This document shows, piece by piece, positions 37,012-45,841 of a stretch of DNA of 64,000 nt. This DNA is from Limosilactobacillus balticus (GTDB lineage: Bacteria > Bacillota > Bacilli > Lactobacillales > Lactobacillaceae): positions 5,001-69,000 of the forward strand of contig NZ_JACIVH010000065.1 of assembly GCF_014145615.1 (NCBI RefSeq), written 5' to 3'. The notes below the pieces were generated by a model. The model was not told the origin of the DNA and ran no database searches. It worked only from the letters and a program-made list of their open reading frames with translations. How positions within the stretch are numbered: position 1 is the stretch's first letter; every line of letters begins with the position of its first letter. The translations under genes were made by a program, and so were the position numbers.

Positions 37012-37935
37012 ATGACATTATTACAAGATGCAGATTTAATGACAGCGATTGTAACCCCTTTTGATGATGAGGGAAACATTGACTATGATCGTTTAGAATA
37101 TTTGACAAATTACTTAATTGAACATGGGAGTAACGGCTTTGTTATCGGAGGCACTACTGGAGAAACGCCAGAACTCACTCATGATGAAAAAATTGAGCTA
37201 TACCAGCATTTCGGTGAAATTGTAAACGGACGAGTTCCGGTTATTGCTGGAACTGGAAGCAATAATACTAAGGAAACGATTGCCTTTACTAATGAGGTTG
37301 CGCAAATTAACGGTATCGATTATGCCCTCGTTGTTGTTCCTCCTTATAACAAACCTAACCAACGGGGAATGGTTGCTCATTTTACAGCAGTTGCGGATAA
37401 TGTTGACCTCCCAATCATCATTTACAACATTCCTGGTCGTACAGGGGTAAAAATGGCTCAGGAAACCGTAGTAGAATTGTCGCGCCATCAAAATATCGCC
37501 GCTGTAAAACAATGTACATCTTTGGAAGAACTTGAATACATTGTTGAACACCGCGACCCTGATTTTGCAGTTTTCACGGGTGAAGATGCACAGGCATTAA
37601 CTGCCCGGGTTTTAGGAGCAAATGGGGTTATCTCGGTTGCTTCCCATGCCTATGTCGATCAAATGCGCCAAATGTATGACTCACTATACCGAGGCGATTA
37701 TCAAACTGCTGGTAAGCTGCAACGGTGGTTAACTCCCCGGATGGCTGCTTTGTTTATGTTTCCATCACCATCACCAGTTAAAGCGGTTTTGAATGCGCAA
37801 GGTTTTAACGTTGGTAGTTGTCGCTTACCAATTCTTTCATTAAATGAAGAAGAAAAACGCGAATTAGAGGCTGCTTTATCATTACCTACTAATTCACTGA
37901 CTACTAAGAACTTACCTTTAAATTTGGGGGAATAA
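37012..37935 (+). CDS. dapA: 4-hydroxy-tetrahydrodipicolinate synthase
   Basis: DapA condenses pyruvate with aspartate semialdehyde. The 307-residue TIM barrel has GTTGETPEL (residues 45-53), the catalytic tyrosine in [10 protein letters not shown] and the Schiff-base lysine in [10 protein letters not shown] (near 163). All expected active-site pieces are present. GGAGG lies about 8 bases ahead of the ATG. It is followed by dapB after 3 bases. Confidence 0.96.
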   Translation: MTLLQDADLMTAIVTPFDDEGNIDYDRLEYLTNYLIEHGSNGFVIGGTTGETPELTHDEKIELYQHFGEIVNGRVPVIAGTGSNNTKETIAFTNEVAQINGIDYALVVVPPYNKPNQRGMVAHFTAVADNVDLPIIIYNIPGRTGVKMAQETVVELSRHQNIAAVKQCTSLEELEYIVEHRDPDFAVFTGEDAQALTARVLGANGVISVASHAYVDQMRQMYDSLYRGDYQTAGKLQRWLTPRMAALFMFPSPSPVKAVLNAQGFNVGSCRLPILSLNEEEKRELEAALSLPTNSLTTKNLPLNLGE

Positions 37936-37938
37936 AGC

Positions 37939-38718
37939 ATGAAAAAAGTTTTAATTGCTGGTGCGACTGGAGCAATGGGACAAAAGGCGGTTGATCTAGT
38001 AAACTCACTCGCTGGCTTTGAAATTACCGCTGCGCTTGCACCAACCTTAACAAAAGAGAATATGGCTGATTTTCACCTTGCATCATCTGTTCATCCTTAT
38101 CAAACTTTGGATGAAATTGAAGATGGAGTTGCTGATATTTGGATTGATTTCACCTTGCCAAGTGCTGTTTATCAGAATGTTAAGTTCGCACTTGAACACG
38201 AAATGAGGCCGATTGTTGGAACAACTGGCTTAACCGATGAACAACAAGCAGATCTGGTGCGCCTCAGTGAAGAAAAACAAGTGGGGGGATTGATTGCTGC
38301 TAATTTTGGGATGTCGGCAGTTCTTCTTATGAAATTTGCTCAGGAAGCGGCTAAGTATTTCCCGGACGTTGAAATTATTGAAATGCATCACGGTGATAAA
38401 AAAGATGCCCCATCGGGAACGGCTTTGAGTACCGCAAAGTTGATCGATCAAGTCCGTCCTGAACATGAGACAAATCCTGATGAAACAGAGAGTTTAACCG
38501 GTGCGCGGGGTGGCGACTACCATGGAATTAAGATTCATGCTGTTCGGCTTCCGGGGTACATTGCTCACGAACAAGTTCTCTTTGGTGGGGATGGTGAGGC
38601 TCTGACAATTCGCCAAGACTCGTTTGACCGTCAATCCTTTATGAATGGGGTTAAGGTTGCTCTGGAAAAAGTTGATGGATTATCAAAATTGGTAATTGGT
38701 TTAGAAAATATTTTATAA
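37939..38718 (+). CDS. dapB: 4-hydroxy-tetrahydrodipicolinate reductase
   Basis: DapB reduces the DapA product with NAD(P)H. The 259-residue protein has the nucleotide-binding GATGAMGQ at the N-terminus, the VGTTGLTDEQ loop and the catalytic signature EMHHGDKKDAPSGTAL. GGGG(A) upstream of the ATG falls inside the dapA end, which indicates coupling. Length is normal. Confidence 0.96.
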   Translation: MKKVLIAGATGAMGQKAVDLVNSLAGFEITAALAPTLTKENMADFHLASSVHPYQTLDEIEDGVADIWIDFTLPSAVYQNVKFALEHEMRPIVGTTGLTDEQQADLVRLSEEKQVGGLIAANFGMSAVLLMKFAQEAAKYFPDVEIIEMHHGDKKDAPSGTALSTAKLIDQVRPEHETNPDETESLTGARGGDYHGIKIHAVRLPGYIAHEQVLFGGDGEALTIRQDSFDRQSFMNGVKVALEKVDGLSKLVIGLENIL

Positions 38719-38731
38719 GAGGGTGAAAAAA

Positions 38732-39916
38732 ATGCCAAGACTCCATGCTGAATTAGCAACCACCGTAAATAGTCATTTGGCAGCTGTTCCGCCAGCACAG
38801 ATTCGCGCATTTGATGAAGAAATTTCTGCCGTTCCTGGACTAGTAAAATTAACACTTGGTGAACCAGACTTTGCTGTGCCAGATCACGTCAAAAAAGCGG
38901 CAATTGAAAGTATTCAAAATGATGATTCTCACTATTCACCAAGCAAGGGTAAGATTGAATTACGCAAAGCGATTAGTAAATATCTTGAGCAGAGTCGTCA
39001 TGTTTACTATGACCCTGAAACCGAAATTGTAGTCACGATTGGGGCAACAGAAGCGGTAACCGCGACAACTTTTGCAATGTTAAATCCGGGAGATAAAGTA
39101 ATTATTCCCACTCCAGCATTTTCGTTATATTTCCCGAGTGTTTCCCTAACTGGTGCTGAACCGATCAAAGTTAATACTGCTGATGATGGCTTTTTGCTAT
39201 CTGCTGAAAGATTAGAAGAGGTATTAGCAAAAGAGGGGCCTGCGGTAAAGGCCGTTCTCTTAAATTATCCTAACAATCCAACTGGCCGTTCATATACCGA
39301 AGAAGAGCTAAAAGCACTGGCTAAAGTAATTGAAGATCATCACATTTATGCGATTGTTGATGAGATTTATAGTTCGCTGATGTACGATCAACCCTTCCAT
39401 TCACTTGCGACACTTTTGCCCGAGCAGACAATTCTGATTAGTGGTTTATCAAAATCACATGCAATGACGGGTTATCGTTTAGGATATGTGGCTGGCCCAG
39501 GAGAATTTATTTCAACGATGTCAAAGATGCATTCATTTATGGTAACGTGCCCAAATGATACTGCGCAAGCGGCCGCGATTGAAGCGTTAGAAAACGGGGA
39601 TGATGATCCGCAAAAATTTAAGCAGGCTTATCGTCAACGGAGAGATAAACTTGCGAGTGCAATGCGAAAGATGGGCTTTGAAATTGCATTGCCAGATGGC
39701 GCATTTTATATTTTTGCTAAAATCCCTGCGCAATTTGGGAAGGATGATCTCGCCTTTGCTCGTAAATTAGCCCACGAAGCTAAAGTTGGCGTAATTCCCG
39801 GGAATGCATTTGGTCCTGGTGGAGAAGGATACATTCGCTTATCATATGCAGCGGCAGATTCTGTTATTGATACGGCGATTGAACGGTTACAAAATTTTAT
39901 GAATAATTTAGGATAG
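38732..39916 (+). CDS. patA: Class I aminotransferase, probable N-acetyl-LL-diaminopimelate aminotransferase
   Basis: A PLP aminotransferase of 394 residues. The Schiff-base lysine is in [16 protein letters not shown] (near residue 240), with [16 protein letters not shown] and the terminal RLSYA arginine. PatA is the Bacillus enzyme that gives N-acetyl-LL-diaminopimelate; its place between dapB and asd in an operon that already has dapH and dapL fills the one missing step. The start is ATG 38732, about 9 bases after AGAGGG; a GTG at 38723 overlaps the ribosome site. Confidence 0.9.
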   Translation: MPRLHAELATTVNSHLAAVPPAQIRAFDEEISAVPGLVKLTLGEPDFAVPDHVKKAAIESIQNDDSHYSPSKGKIELRKAISKYLEQSRHVYYDPETEIVVTIGATEAVTATTFAMLNPGDKVIIPTPAFSLYFPSVSLTGAEPIKVNTADDGFLLSAERLEEVLAKEGPAVKAVLLNYPNNPTGRSYTEEELKALAKVIEDHHIYAIVDEIYSSLMYDQPFHSLATLLPEQTILISGLSKSHAMTGYRLGYVAGPGEFISTMSKMHSFMVTCPNDTAQAAAIEALENGDDDPQKFKQAYRQRRDKLASAMRKMGFEIALPDGAFYIFAKIPAQFGKDDLAFARKLAHEAKVGVIPGNAFGPGGEGYIRLSYAAADSVIDTAIERLQNFMNNLG

Positions 39917-39935
39917 GTTGAAAGAAGGAACTAAG

Positions 39936-40994
39936 ATGAGTAAAGAATATAATGTCGCAATTTTGGGTGCTACTGGTGCAGTTGGTACACGGATGATTCA
40001 ACAATTGGAACAGTCAACAATTCCAGTAAAGAGTGTGAAATTACTAGCATCCGCTAAGTCAGCTGGTAAGCAATTATCATTTAAGGGCCAACCGATCACT
40101 GTTGAAGAGACTACACCTGATTCTTTTGATGGGGTTGATATTGTGCTTTCATCTGCTGGTGGATCAGTATCAAAAAAGTTCCTTCCAGAAGCAGTAAAGC
40201 GGGGAGCAGTTTGTGTTGATAATACGAGTGCTTTTCGGATGGAACCCGATGTACCGCTAGTAGTTCCAGAAGTAAATGAAGAGGCATTAAAAAATCATCA
40301 CGGAATTATTGCTAATCCTAACTGTTCGACAATTCAAATGGTGGTAGCATTGGAACCAATCCGCCAAGCATTTGGATTGAATCAAATTATTGTTTCGACT
40401 TACCAAGCAGCTTCAGGAGCAGGTCAATCAGCTTTAAATGAATTGCGACAAGAAACTCAAGACTACCTTGATGGTAAAGACATGCAAGCAGATGCCAAGA
40501 TTTTGCCAACAAAGGGTGACAAGAAGCATTATCCATTAGCCTTTAATTTATTGCCGCAGATCGATGTCTTTGAAGATGATGGTTACTCCCATGAAGAATG
40601 GAAGATGATCCATGAAACAAAGAAGATCATGTTAAACGATATGAACGCTAAGGATATTAAGGTTACTGCCACTTGTGTTCGTGTACCTGTCCCAATTGCT
40701 CATGGAGAATCAATTTACTTTACTGTTGACGATCCAACAGTAACTGTTGACCAATTGCGGGCAGTATTAAAGGACGCTCCCGGGGTAGTTCTGCAGGATG
40801 ATCCTGCGCACCAGGTTTATCCTCAACCAATTAATGCTGTCGGTAAGCGTGACACTTTTGTTGGCCGTCTTCGTGCAGATGAAGAAAATCCTGGTTCCTT
40901 TAATATGTGGGTTGTTGCTGATAATCTCCTTAAAGGGGCTGCTTGGAATACCGTTGAAAATGCAGAGCGGTTAGTCGCAAATGGGTTAGTTTAA
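39936..40994 (+). CDS. asd: Aspartate-semialdehyde dehydrogenase
   Basis: Asd makes aspartate semialdehyde, the branch point to lysine, threonine and methionine. The 352-residue protein has the NADP loop ILGATGAVG, the catalytic cysteine in NPNCSTIQM (near 130) and the histidine in VPIAHGESI. The start is ATG 39936 after AAGAAGGA; an in-frame TTG at 39918 would leave no ribosome site. It is the last gene of the riboswitch-controlled operon and is followed by a strong terminator. Confidence 0.96.
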   Translation: MSKEYNVAILGATGAVGTRMIQQLEQSTIPVKSVKLLASAKSAGKQLSFKGQPITVEETTPDSFDGVDIVLSSAGGSVSKKFLPEAVKRGAVCVDNTSAFRMEPDVPLVVPEVNEEALKNHHGIIANPNCSTIQMVVALEPIRQAFGLNQIIVSTYQAASGAGQSALNELRQETQDYLDGKDMQADAKILPTKGDKKHYPLAFNLLPQIDVFEDDGYSHEEWKMIHETKKIMLNDMNAKDIKVTATCVRVPVPIAHGESIYFTVDDPTVTVDQLRAVLKDAPGVVLQDDPAHQVYPQPINAVGKRDTFVGRLRADEENPGSFNMWVVADNLLKGAAWNTVENAERLVANGLV

Positions 40995-41011
40995 AATTTA
41001 ATAATCATAAT

Positions 41012-41045
41012 AAAAAATACTCTCTGAATATAGGGAGTATTTTTT
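41012..41045. terminator. Bidirectional terminator after asd
   Basis: AAAAAATACTC (41012-41022) pairs with GAGTATTTTTT (41035-41045) around a 12-base loop. It ends both asd and the convergent regulator gene. Confidence 0.88.
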
Positions 41046-41051
41046 GTATGA

Positions 41052-42110
41052 TTATAAAGTTTGTCGATAGTAAAAAGTAATGTAGCCAATAAAAAGTTGA
41101 AATAAGTCTTCAGTATTTTTAGGATCTAGTTCAAAAAGTTTTTTTATACGAAGTAATCGATTACTGAGTGTATTACGGTGTACAAATAAATTATGTGCAG
41201 TTTGATTCACACTCATATTACACTTAATAAATTCACGGATTGTATCGATTAATTCTTTCCCATCTTTTCTTTTTAGTAAGGCTTCATATTGATCATTAAC
41301 TGCTATTAAATTTAAATCACTATCTAATACCTGTTTAACAAAAGAAATTTGTGAATAATACCTAAATGATGGCTTTCCAAAAATATTACTTAATCGCAGT
41401 GTTGTAACTGCTTGCTCCGCTAATCTACCAAGCAAATTACCCCAATTACTGATACCGTATTCAATTTCTTGATGTTCAAGTTTTTGTTGAATATATGCTT
41501 CTTGGTGCTTTGAACTGAGAATAATCAACTCAATACGATTAGTGAGAGAAAAAATAATTGTTTCCTGATCTAGTTTAAGGTTTTTAATTATTTGAGAACT
41601 CCCGGCAATTGCAATTACACATCGTTGTTTTCCTAAATTTATATTTAGACGATTTGCTTCCTCAACTAGTTCACTATCAAGTTGCGGATCTTGATACTTG
41701 CTGACATTAAGCCACCTATAAATAAATCTTTGTTTAACTTTTTCAATTTCGTGCTCTTGTTCATTTTCTTGTTTTTGCTGTAGCAAGAGTTCGACTGCTG
41801 TTTTTAGCAATGATGCTAGGGGAGTAACTTTATTAGGGTCACCGGTAATTCCAACAACACCGATAATTTCATTTTTGAATTTTAAAGGCATATTAACGCC
41901 TGGTTGCCCATGATTTCCATATTGTTGATCCATTGGTAGTGTTTTTAGCTGTTTTATCGCATCGACAGCTCCAACATGTAAAGTATTTATCCTACTTTTG
42001 TTACCGCTTGCGATGATATAACCTTTCTTATTCATAATATTAATGTTATATGGTATTTGTGTCATCATATGATCGACAATTGATTGTGCAAGTTTTGGTT
42101 TGAGCTCCAT
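41052..42110 (-). CDS. CdaR/PucR-family transcriptional regulator of glycerate use
   Basis: A 352-residue regulator. The N-terminal half is the sugar-diacid-recognition domain (LAQSIVDHMMTQIPYNINIM, with the GQPGVNMPL and IIGVVGITGD patterns), and the C-terminal 60 residues form the PucR-type helix-turn-helix (SVNQTAHNLFVHRNTLSNRL). CdaR regulators activate glucarate, galactarate and glycerate genes. The permease and glycerate kinase lie divergently next to it, so it most likely controls them. AAAGGAG is 7 bases from the second of two adjacent ATGs; the first (42113) is spaced by only 4. Confidence 0.88.
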   Translation of the reverse strand: MELKPKLAQSIVDHMMTQIPYNINIMNKKGYIIASGNKSRINTLHVGAVDAIKQLKTLPMDQQYGNHGQPGVNMPLKFKNEIIGVVGITGDPNKVTPLASLLKTAVELLLQQKQENEQEHEIEKVKQRFIYRWLNVSKYQDPQLDSELVEEANRLNINLGKQRCVIAIAGSSQIIKNLKLDQETIIFSLTNRIELIILSSKHQEAYIQQKLEHQEIEYGISNWGNLLGRLAEQAVTTLRLSNIFGKPSFRYYSQISFVKQVLDSDLNLIAVNDQYEALLKRKDGKELIDTIREFIKCNMSVNQTAHNLFVHRNTLSNRLLRIKKLFELDPKNTEDLFQLFIGYITFYYRQTL

Positions 42111-42210
42111 CATTTTTCTCCTTTAATATTTTGATAATAGGAACTATGTACAAGATGCATAATAATTTTTGTGCAAAACGTAACTTGTTATAAGCTTGTT
42201 TAAAGGTTAA

Positions 42211-42224
42211 TGTAAACGGTGACA
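42211..42224 (+). promoter_or_regulatory. Catabolite-responsive element (cre) between regulator and permease
   Basis: TGTAAACGGTGACA fits every fixed position of the cre consensus TGWAANCGNTNWCA bound by CcpA with HPr-Ser-P. It lies 77 bases before the permease start and implies repression of glycerate use by preferred sugars. CcpA binding is inferred. Confidence 0.75.
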
Positions 42225-42300
42225 AAGGGATGTTGTTTTTTGTGATGTTTTATCTTATTTTAGTATTTCTTTACTAGTAATCAAAGAGGAGGCTTATAAA

Positions 42301-43596
42301 ATGATTTCTTGGTGGGGAGCATTAATAGGATTAGCACTTGCGATTTTTTTGATTTTACGAAAACTAGATCCAGTATATTCGCTATTATTAGGAGCCATTG
42401 TCGGCGCCATTATTGGTGGGGCTGGTTTAGAAGGAACTATTAATATTTTGGTTAAAGGTGAGCAAAGTGTAATGGGAACGGTCCTTCGAGTATTAGCGGC
42501 AGGAATGTTAGCTGGCGTTATGATGGATTCTGGGGCTGCCGAAACCCTTGCACGGACGATCGTTAATAAATTTGGTGATCGGTTAGCTATTTTTGCATTA
42601 GCTCTTGCAACGATGGTAATTACAGCTGTGGGGGTCTTTATCCCAGTTGCTGTTTTAATTGTTGCACCAATTGCCCTTGAAGTTGGTCGCAATATGCATA
42701 TTTCAAAATTATCTTTATTGGTTGCCTTATCTGGTGGAGGCAAGGCAGGTAACATAATCTCACCAAATGCAAATACAATTGCAGCGGCAAAGGGATTTGG
42801 TCTTGAGCTGAGTCAAGTAATGATTGCTGATTTTATTCCTGCCGTAATCGCTTTAATAGTTACAGTTGTTGTAGCTAGAATGATCCACAAAAAAGGTAGG
42901 GCAGTTTTAGAACAAGATCTTGAAGATAGTACAAAAACAATCAAGCAAAGTGATTTGCCAACGTTTAAACAAGCCATCGTTGCTCCTGTTATTGCAATAG
43001 TTTTACTTTTATTAGGACCAATTGGAACTATTTGTCATTTACCATTATTAGCAAAGGTAAATTTAGATGCTACCTATGTTTTGCCATTTGCAGCAATAAT
43101 AGGTGCTTTAGCAATGGGAAAAGGTGAGAAGATTAAAAGTTATGCTCAGACTGGTGTTAGTCGAATGACTGGTGTAGTAATGATTTTAATTGGTGCAGGT
43201 GCAATTGGTGCAACTATCACCGCGTCTACTTTCCCAGAGTTATTAATTGATCTTATTAAGGCAAGTCATGTGCCTGGTGTCTTATTAGCACCACTTTCTG
43301 GTATTCTCATGGCTGGAGCAACTGCTTCAACTTCTACGGGTGTTATTTTAGCTACTGGTTCTTTTGCCAAGTCTATTTTAGGATTTGGTGTTGCACCACT
43401 TGCAGCGGCGGCAATGGTTCATACTGGGGCGATTGTCATTGACCAATTACCTCAAGGAAACTATTTCCATGTTACAGCGAATGCAATGCATATGGATATT
43501 AAAGAACGATCGCAAGGTATTTTTTATGAATTCTTAGTTGGGGGTTCCGCAATGTTAACCGCAACTATCTTGTATGGCTTTTTGCATTTACTATAA
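42301..43596 (+). CDS. GntP-family permease, probably glycerate transporter
   Basis: A 431-residue membrane transporter with about twelve hydrophobic segments and short charged loops (for example RKLDPVYS near residue 20 and SGGGKAGNIISPNANTIAA near 145, a family hallmark). GntP members take up gluconate and related acids with protons. Because the next gene is a glycerate kinase and the neighbour regulator is CdaR-like, glycerate is the most likely substrate. GAGGAGG lies about 9 bases ahead of the ATG. Confidence 0.88.
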   Translation: MISWWGALIGLALAIFLILRKLDPVYSLLLGAIVGAIIGGAGLEGTINILVKGEQSVMGTVLRVLAAGMLAGVMMDSGAAETLARTIVNKFGDRLAIFALALATMVITAVGVFIPVAVLIVAPIALEVGRNMHISKLSLLVALSGGGKAGNIISPNANTIAAAKGFGLELSQVMIADFIPAVIALIVTVVVARMIHKKGRAVLEQDLEDSTKTIKQSDLPTFKQAIVAPVIAIVLLLLGPIGTICHLPLLAKVNLDATYVLPFAAIIGALAMGKGEKIKSYAQTGVSRMTGVVMILIGAGAIGATITASTFPELLIDLIKASHVPGVLLAPLSGILMAGATASTSTGVILATGSFAKSILGFGVAPLAAAAMVHTGAIVIDQLPQGNYFHVTANAMHMDIKERSQGIFYEFLVGGSAMLTATILYGFLHLL

Positions 43597-43614
43597 ATGA
43601 AAGGATGATCAGTG

Positions 43615-44766
43615 ATGAAATTTGTAATTGCTCCAGATTCATTTAAAGGCGGATTAACAGCAAAAGAAGCAGCAAATGTGATGGCAGAAGGAATCAAAAG
43701 AGTGTTTCCGAATGCCGAGTATGCTTTAGTTCCAATGGCTGATGGAGGGGAGGGAACTGTTCAATCCTTAGTTGATGCGACTAACGGTCAAAAAATGATT
43801 GCTAAAGTCCACAATCCATTAAATAAATTAGTTAATGCTGAGTATGGAATATTAGGTGATGGGGAAACAGCAGTGATTGAGATGGCGGCGGCAAGTGGCC
43901 TTCAATTTGTTAATACGGAGACTGCAAACCCACTTATTACAACTACATATGGTACCGGCGAGCTAATTAAGGATGCTCTTGACCATAACATTAAAAAAAT
44001 AATTATTGGAATTGGTGGAAGTGCAACCGTTGATGGCGGAGCGGGGATGGCCCAAGCGCTTGGAGCACGTTTATTGGATGCTGATAATCATGAAATTGGT
44101 TTAGGCGGTGGTGCGTTAGCAAGTTTAGAGCAAATAGATTTTGGAGACTTAGATCCTCGATTAAAAAATGTAGATATTCAGATTGCATCAGACGTTACCA
44201 ACCCATTAACAGGAAAAAATGGGGCAGCCCCAGTATTTGGCCCTCAAAAAGGAGCTGATGACGAAATGGTTAATATCTTGGACAAAAATCTTCATCATTA
44301 TGCACGAAAAATAGTTGCAGCTGGTGGGCCTGACGTTGAACAAACGGCAGGTGCAGGTGCAGCCGGTGGTTTAGGAGCCGGATTAATAGCATTTACCGGT
44401 GCGACAATGAAGCGAGGAGTAGAATTAGTGATTGAAGCAACTCAACTACAAAAAAAGGCAGTTGGCGCTGATTATGTTTTTACTGGTGAAGGGGGAATTG
44501 ATTTCCAGACTAAATTTGGTAAAACGCCATATGGAGTCGCTAAGGCAACTAAAGAGGTGGCGCCTAATGCTCCAGTAATTGTGTTGGCTGGAAATATTGG
44601 TAAAGGTGTAAATGATCTATATTCATCCACGGCCATTGATGCAATTTTTGCAACTCCTGAAGGGGCTAAACCATTAAAAACAGCATTAGCGGATGCACCT
44701 ATTGATATTGCTCAAACAGCGGAAAACGTTGCACGTTTAATTAAAGTGAGTCATGTTAGTAATTAA
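43615..44766 (+). CDS. glxK: Glycerate kinase (GlxK/GarK family)
   Basis: A 383-residue type II glycerate kinase. It starts KFVIAPDSFKGGLTAKEAA, has VPMADGGEGTVQSL, the glycine-rich GIGGSATVDGGAGMAQALG and FTGEGGIDFQT near the C-terminus, all hallmarks of the family. It phosphorylates D-glycerate, usually to 2-phosphoglycerate, feeding lower glycolysis. The start is ATG 43615 after AAAGGATGA. It lies 18 bases after the permease. Confidence 0.94.
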   Translation: MKFVIAPDSFKGGLTAKEAANVMAEGIKRVFPNAEYALVPMADGGEGTVQSLVDATNGQKMIAKVHNPLNKLVNAEYGILGDGETAVIEMAAASGLQFVNTETANPLITTTYGTGELIKDALDHNIKKIIIGIGGSATVDGGAGMAQALGARLLDADNHEIGLGGGALASLEQIDFGDLDPRLKNVDIQIASDVTNPLTGKNGAAPVFGPQKGADDEMVNILDKNLHHYARKIVAAGGPDVEQTAGAGAAGGLGAGLIAFTGATMKRGVELVIEATQLQKKAVGADYVFTGEGGIDFQTKFGKTPYGVAKATKEVAPNAPVIVLAGNIGKGVNDLYSSTAIDAIFATPEGAKPLKTALADAPIDIAQTAENVARLIKVSHVSN

Positions 44767-44774
44767 GAATTAAA

Positions 44775-44811
44775 AGAGGGTGGAAAAAACTTTGCTTTTT
44801 TCTCACCCTCT
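44775..44811. terminator. Hairpin terminator after glxK, also fitting the minus strand
   Basis: AGAGGGTG (44775-44782) pairs with CACCCTCT (44804-44811), extended inside by AAAAAA/TTTTTT. On the plus strand little T follows; on the minus strand TTTTAATTC follows, so it fits a transcript from the structured region to its right at least as well. A hairpin of the same design lies at 48756. Confidence 0.7.
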
Positions 44812-44948
44812 GCTATTTTCACGAACAATTGCAAGATAACGTAGAACTCTAGCTTCGCGTCGTCACAAGGCTCACGTCTGAACGATAATCAGCCCGTGAC
44901 TCCGCCTTAGTTTAGCCAACCGCCTTGTCGAGAAGACTGTTTTCTATG
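44775..44948 (-). ncRNA. Candidate structured small RNA (no known family recognised)
   Basis: No gene lies between 44767 and 45032. The middle folds well (plus-strand coordinates): 44853-44859 with 44929-44935 (6 of 7), 44865-44871 with 44922-44928 (7 of 7) or alternatively 44867-44871 with 44904-44908, then 44872-44876 with 44895-44899 and 44878-44881 with 44889-44892. On the minus strand an extended -10 (TGCTATAAA, complement of 44954-44962) stands just before it and a terminator ends it. That predicts an RNA of about 175 bases. Promoter and terminator both favour the minus strand; transcription is not shown. Confidence 0.45.
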
Positions 44949-44972
44949 CACTTTTTATAGCAAATTACTGGC

Positions 44973-45001
44973 TTGGCTTAGTCTTATAAAGACCGTATAA
45001 T
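44973..45001 (+). promoter_or_regulatory. Promoter for the 45033-45672 gene pair
   Basis: TTGGCT (44973-44978), a 17-base spacer and a perfect TATAAT (44996-45001) lie 31 bases before the ATG of the first gene. Confidence 0.75.
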
Positions 45002-45032
45002 GAATTGGAAGATAATCAAGGAGAATTTAAAA

Positions 45033-45383
45033 ATGGAAGATAATAAATATCAATATGATGAAAACGGCTTTCGGGAAGATCTAAAAGATGATCCGGATGT
45101 TCTTCACCAGCCAGATGCTGACCGTACACAGCGCGATTTAATAACTCTGGACTATGATGAGACGTTGGCATTTCTTAATGGTGAAAAGGAAGTTAAGACC
45201 GTTTATGACTTTTCAGATGATGTTTTGGAAAAAATAAAAGAAAAATATCCAACCCTAAATGATACACCGATCAATAAAGTAATCATGGAAAAGTATCAGC
45301 AGATTTTATCCGCGCGATATAATGAATCACAAGCAAATAATAAGACGGTGCATGCCGATGATAGCGAGGATAATGATGAATAG
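45033..45383 (+). CDS. Unknown acidic protein
   Basis: A 116-residue, strongly acidic, probably soluble protein that I do not recognise. Asp, Glu and Asn dominate; the N-terminal 40 residues (YDENGFREDLKDDPDVL) and the C-terminal tail (ADDSEDNDE) look disordered, with a possibly helical middle (DDVLEKIKEKYPTL, VIMEKYQQILSARY). The start is ATG 45033 after AAGGAG (45018-45023); an ATG at 45000 overlaps the -10 box and cannot be used. Its last 8 bases overlap the next gene, so the two products are probably made together. Confidence 0.75.
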   Translation: MEDNKYQYDENGFREDLKDDPDVLHQPDADRTQRDLITLDYDETLAFLNGEKEVKTVYDFSDDVLEKIKEKYPTLNDTPINKVIMEKYQQILSARYNESQANNKTVHADDSEDNDE

Positions 45384-45672
45384 CTTAATAACGTTTATTA
45401 TTTCAATTGCCTTTTTAGGATTAGTGATTTGGGAAAATCGTTTGCATAGTCAACTTGGATTTTTGGCAAGTCAACGACCAGATAAAGTTACGAAGGATTT
45501 TATCCGAGTAATTCGTCAAGAGAAACGGTTGAATTGGATCTTGTGTATCTTAGCAATTATTGTTTTCATGACGACTAGTCGTTACTCAGTTCTATTAATG
45601 AGTATTATTACAATTATTGAATTATTATTAGTGACTCGTATGGATCGTGTAAAAAACGAAATGATAGATTAA
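45376..45672 (+). CDS. Unknown small membrane protein
   Basis: A 98-residue protein with three likely membrane helices (about 4-22, 53-68 and 70-86) and a basic loop between the first and second (RPDKVTKDFIRVIRQEKR). I do not recognise the family. The start is ATG 45376, 5 bases after GAGGA, overlapping the end of the acidic gene upstream. Coupled translation of an acidic soluble protein and a basic-loop membrane protein suggests that they work together, which is inference. Confidence 0.7.
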   Translation: MNSLITFIISIAFLGLVIWENRLHSQLGFLASQRPDKVTKDFIRVIRQEKRLNWILCILAIIVFMTTSRYSVLLMSIITIIELLLVTRMDRVKNEMID

Positions 45673-45841
45673 ATATTATTATAATAGTTAATATTTTAAG
45701 AAAGAGTAACGTTTTTTAAGAACTATCTAATAATTGCTATACGCATTTAAAAATTAATGGTAAAGTTAGAATTGTGTATTTCACTAATTTATTATTATTT
45801 GTTTAGTTTTTAGGAACTTATTGGGAGGGTGTTTTATTTAT

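Noticed and set aside
44813-44972. Possible tRNA or CRISPR-like repeat in the gap after glxK
   Set aside because: No cloverleaf with a T-loop GTTCRA pattern and no repeated units could be found; only long hairpins are present.
45000-45032. ATG at 45000 as start of the acidic-protein gene
   Set aside because: It overlaps the TATAAT box of the promoter, so it is not in the transcript.
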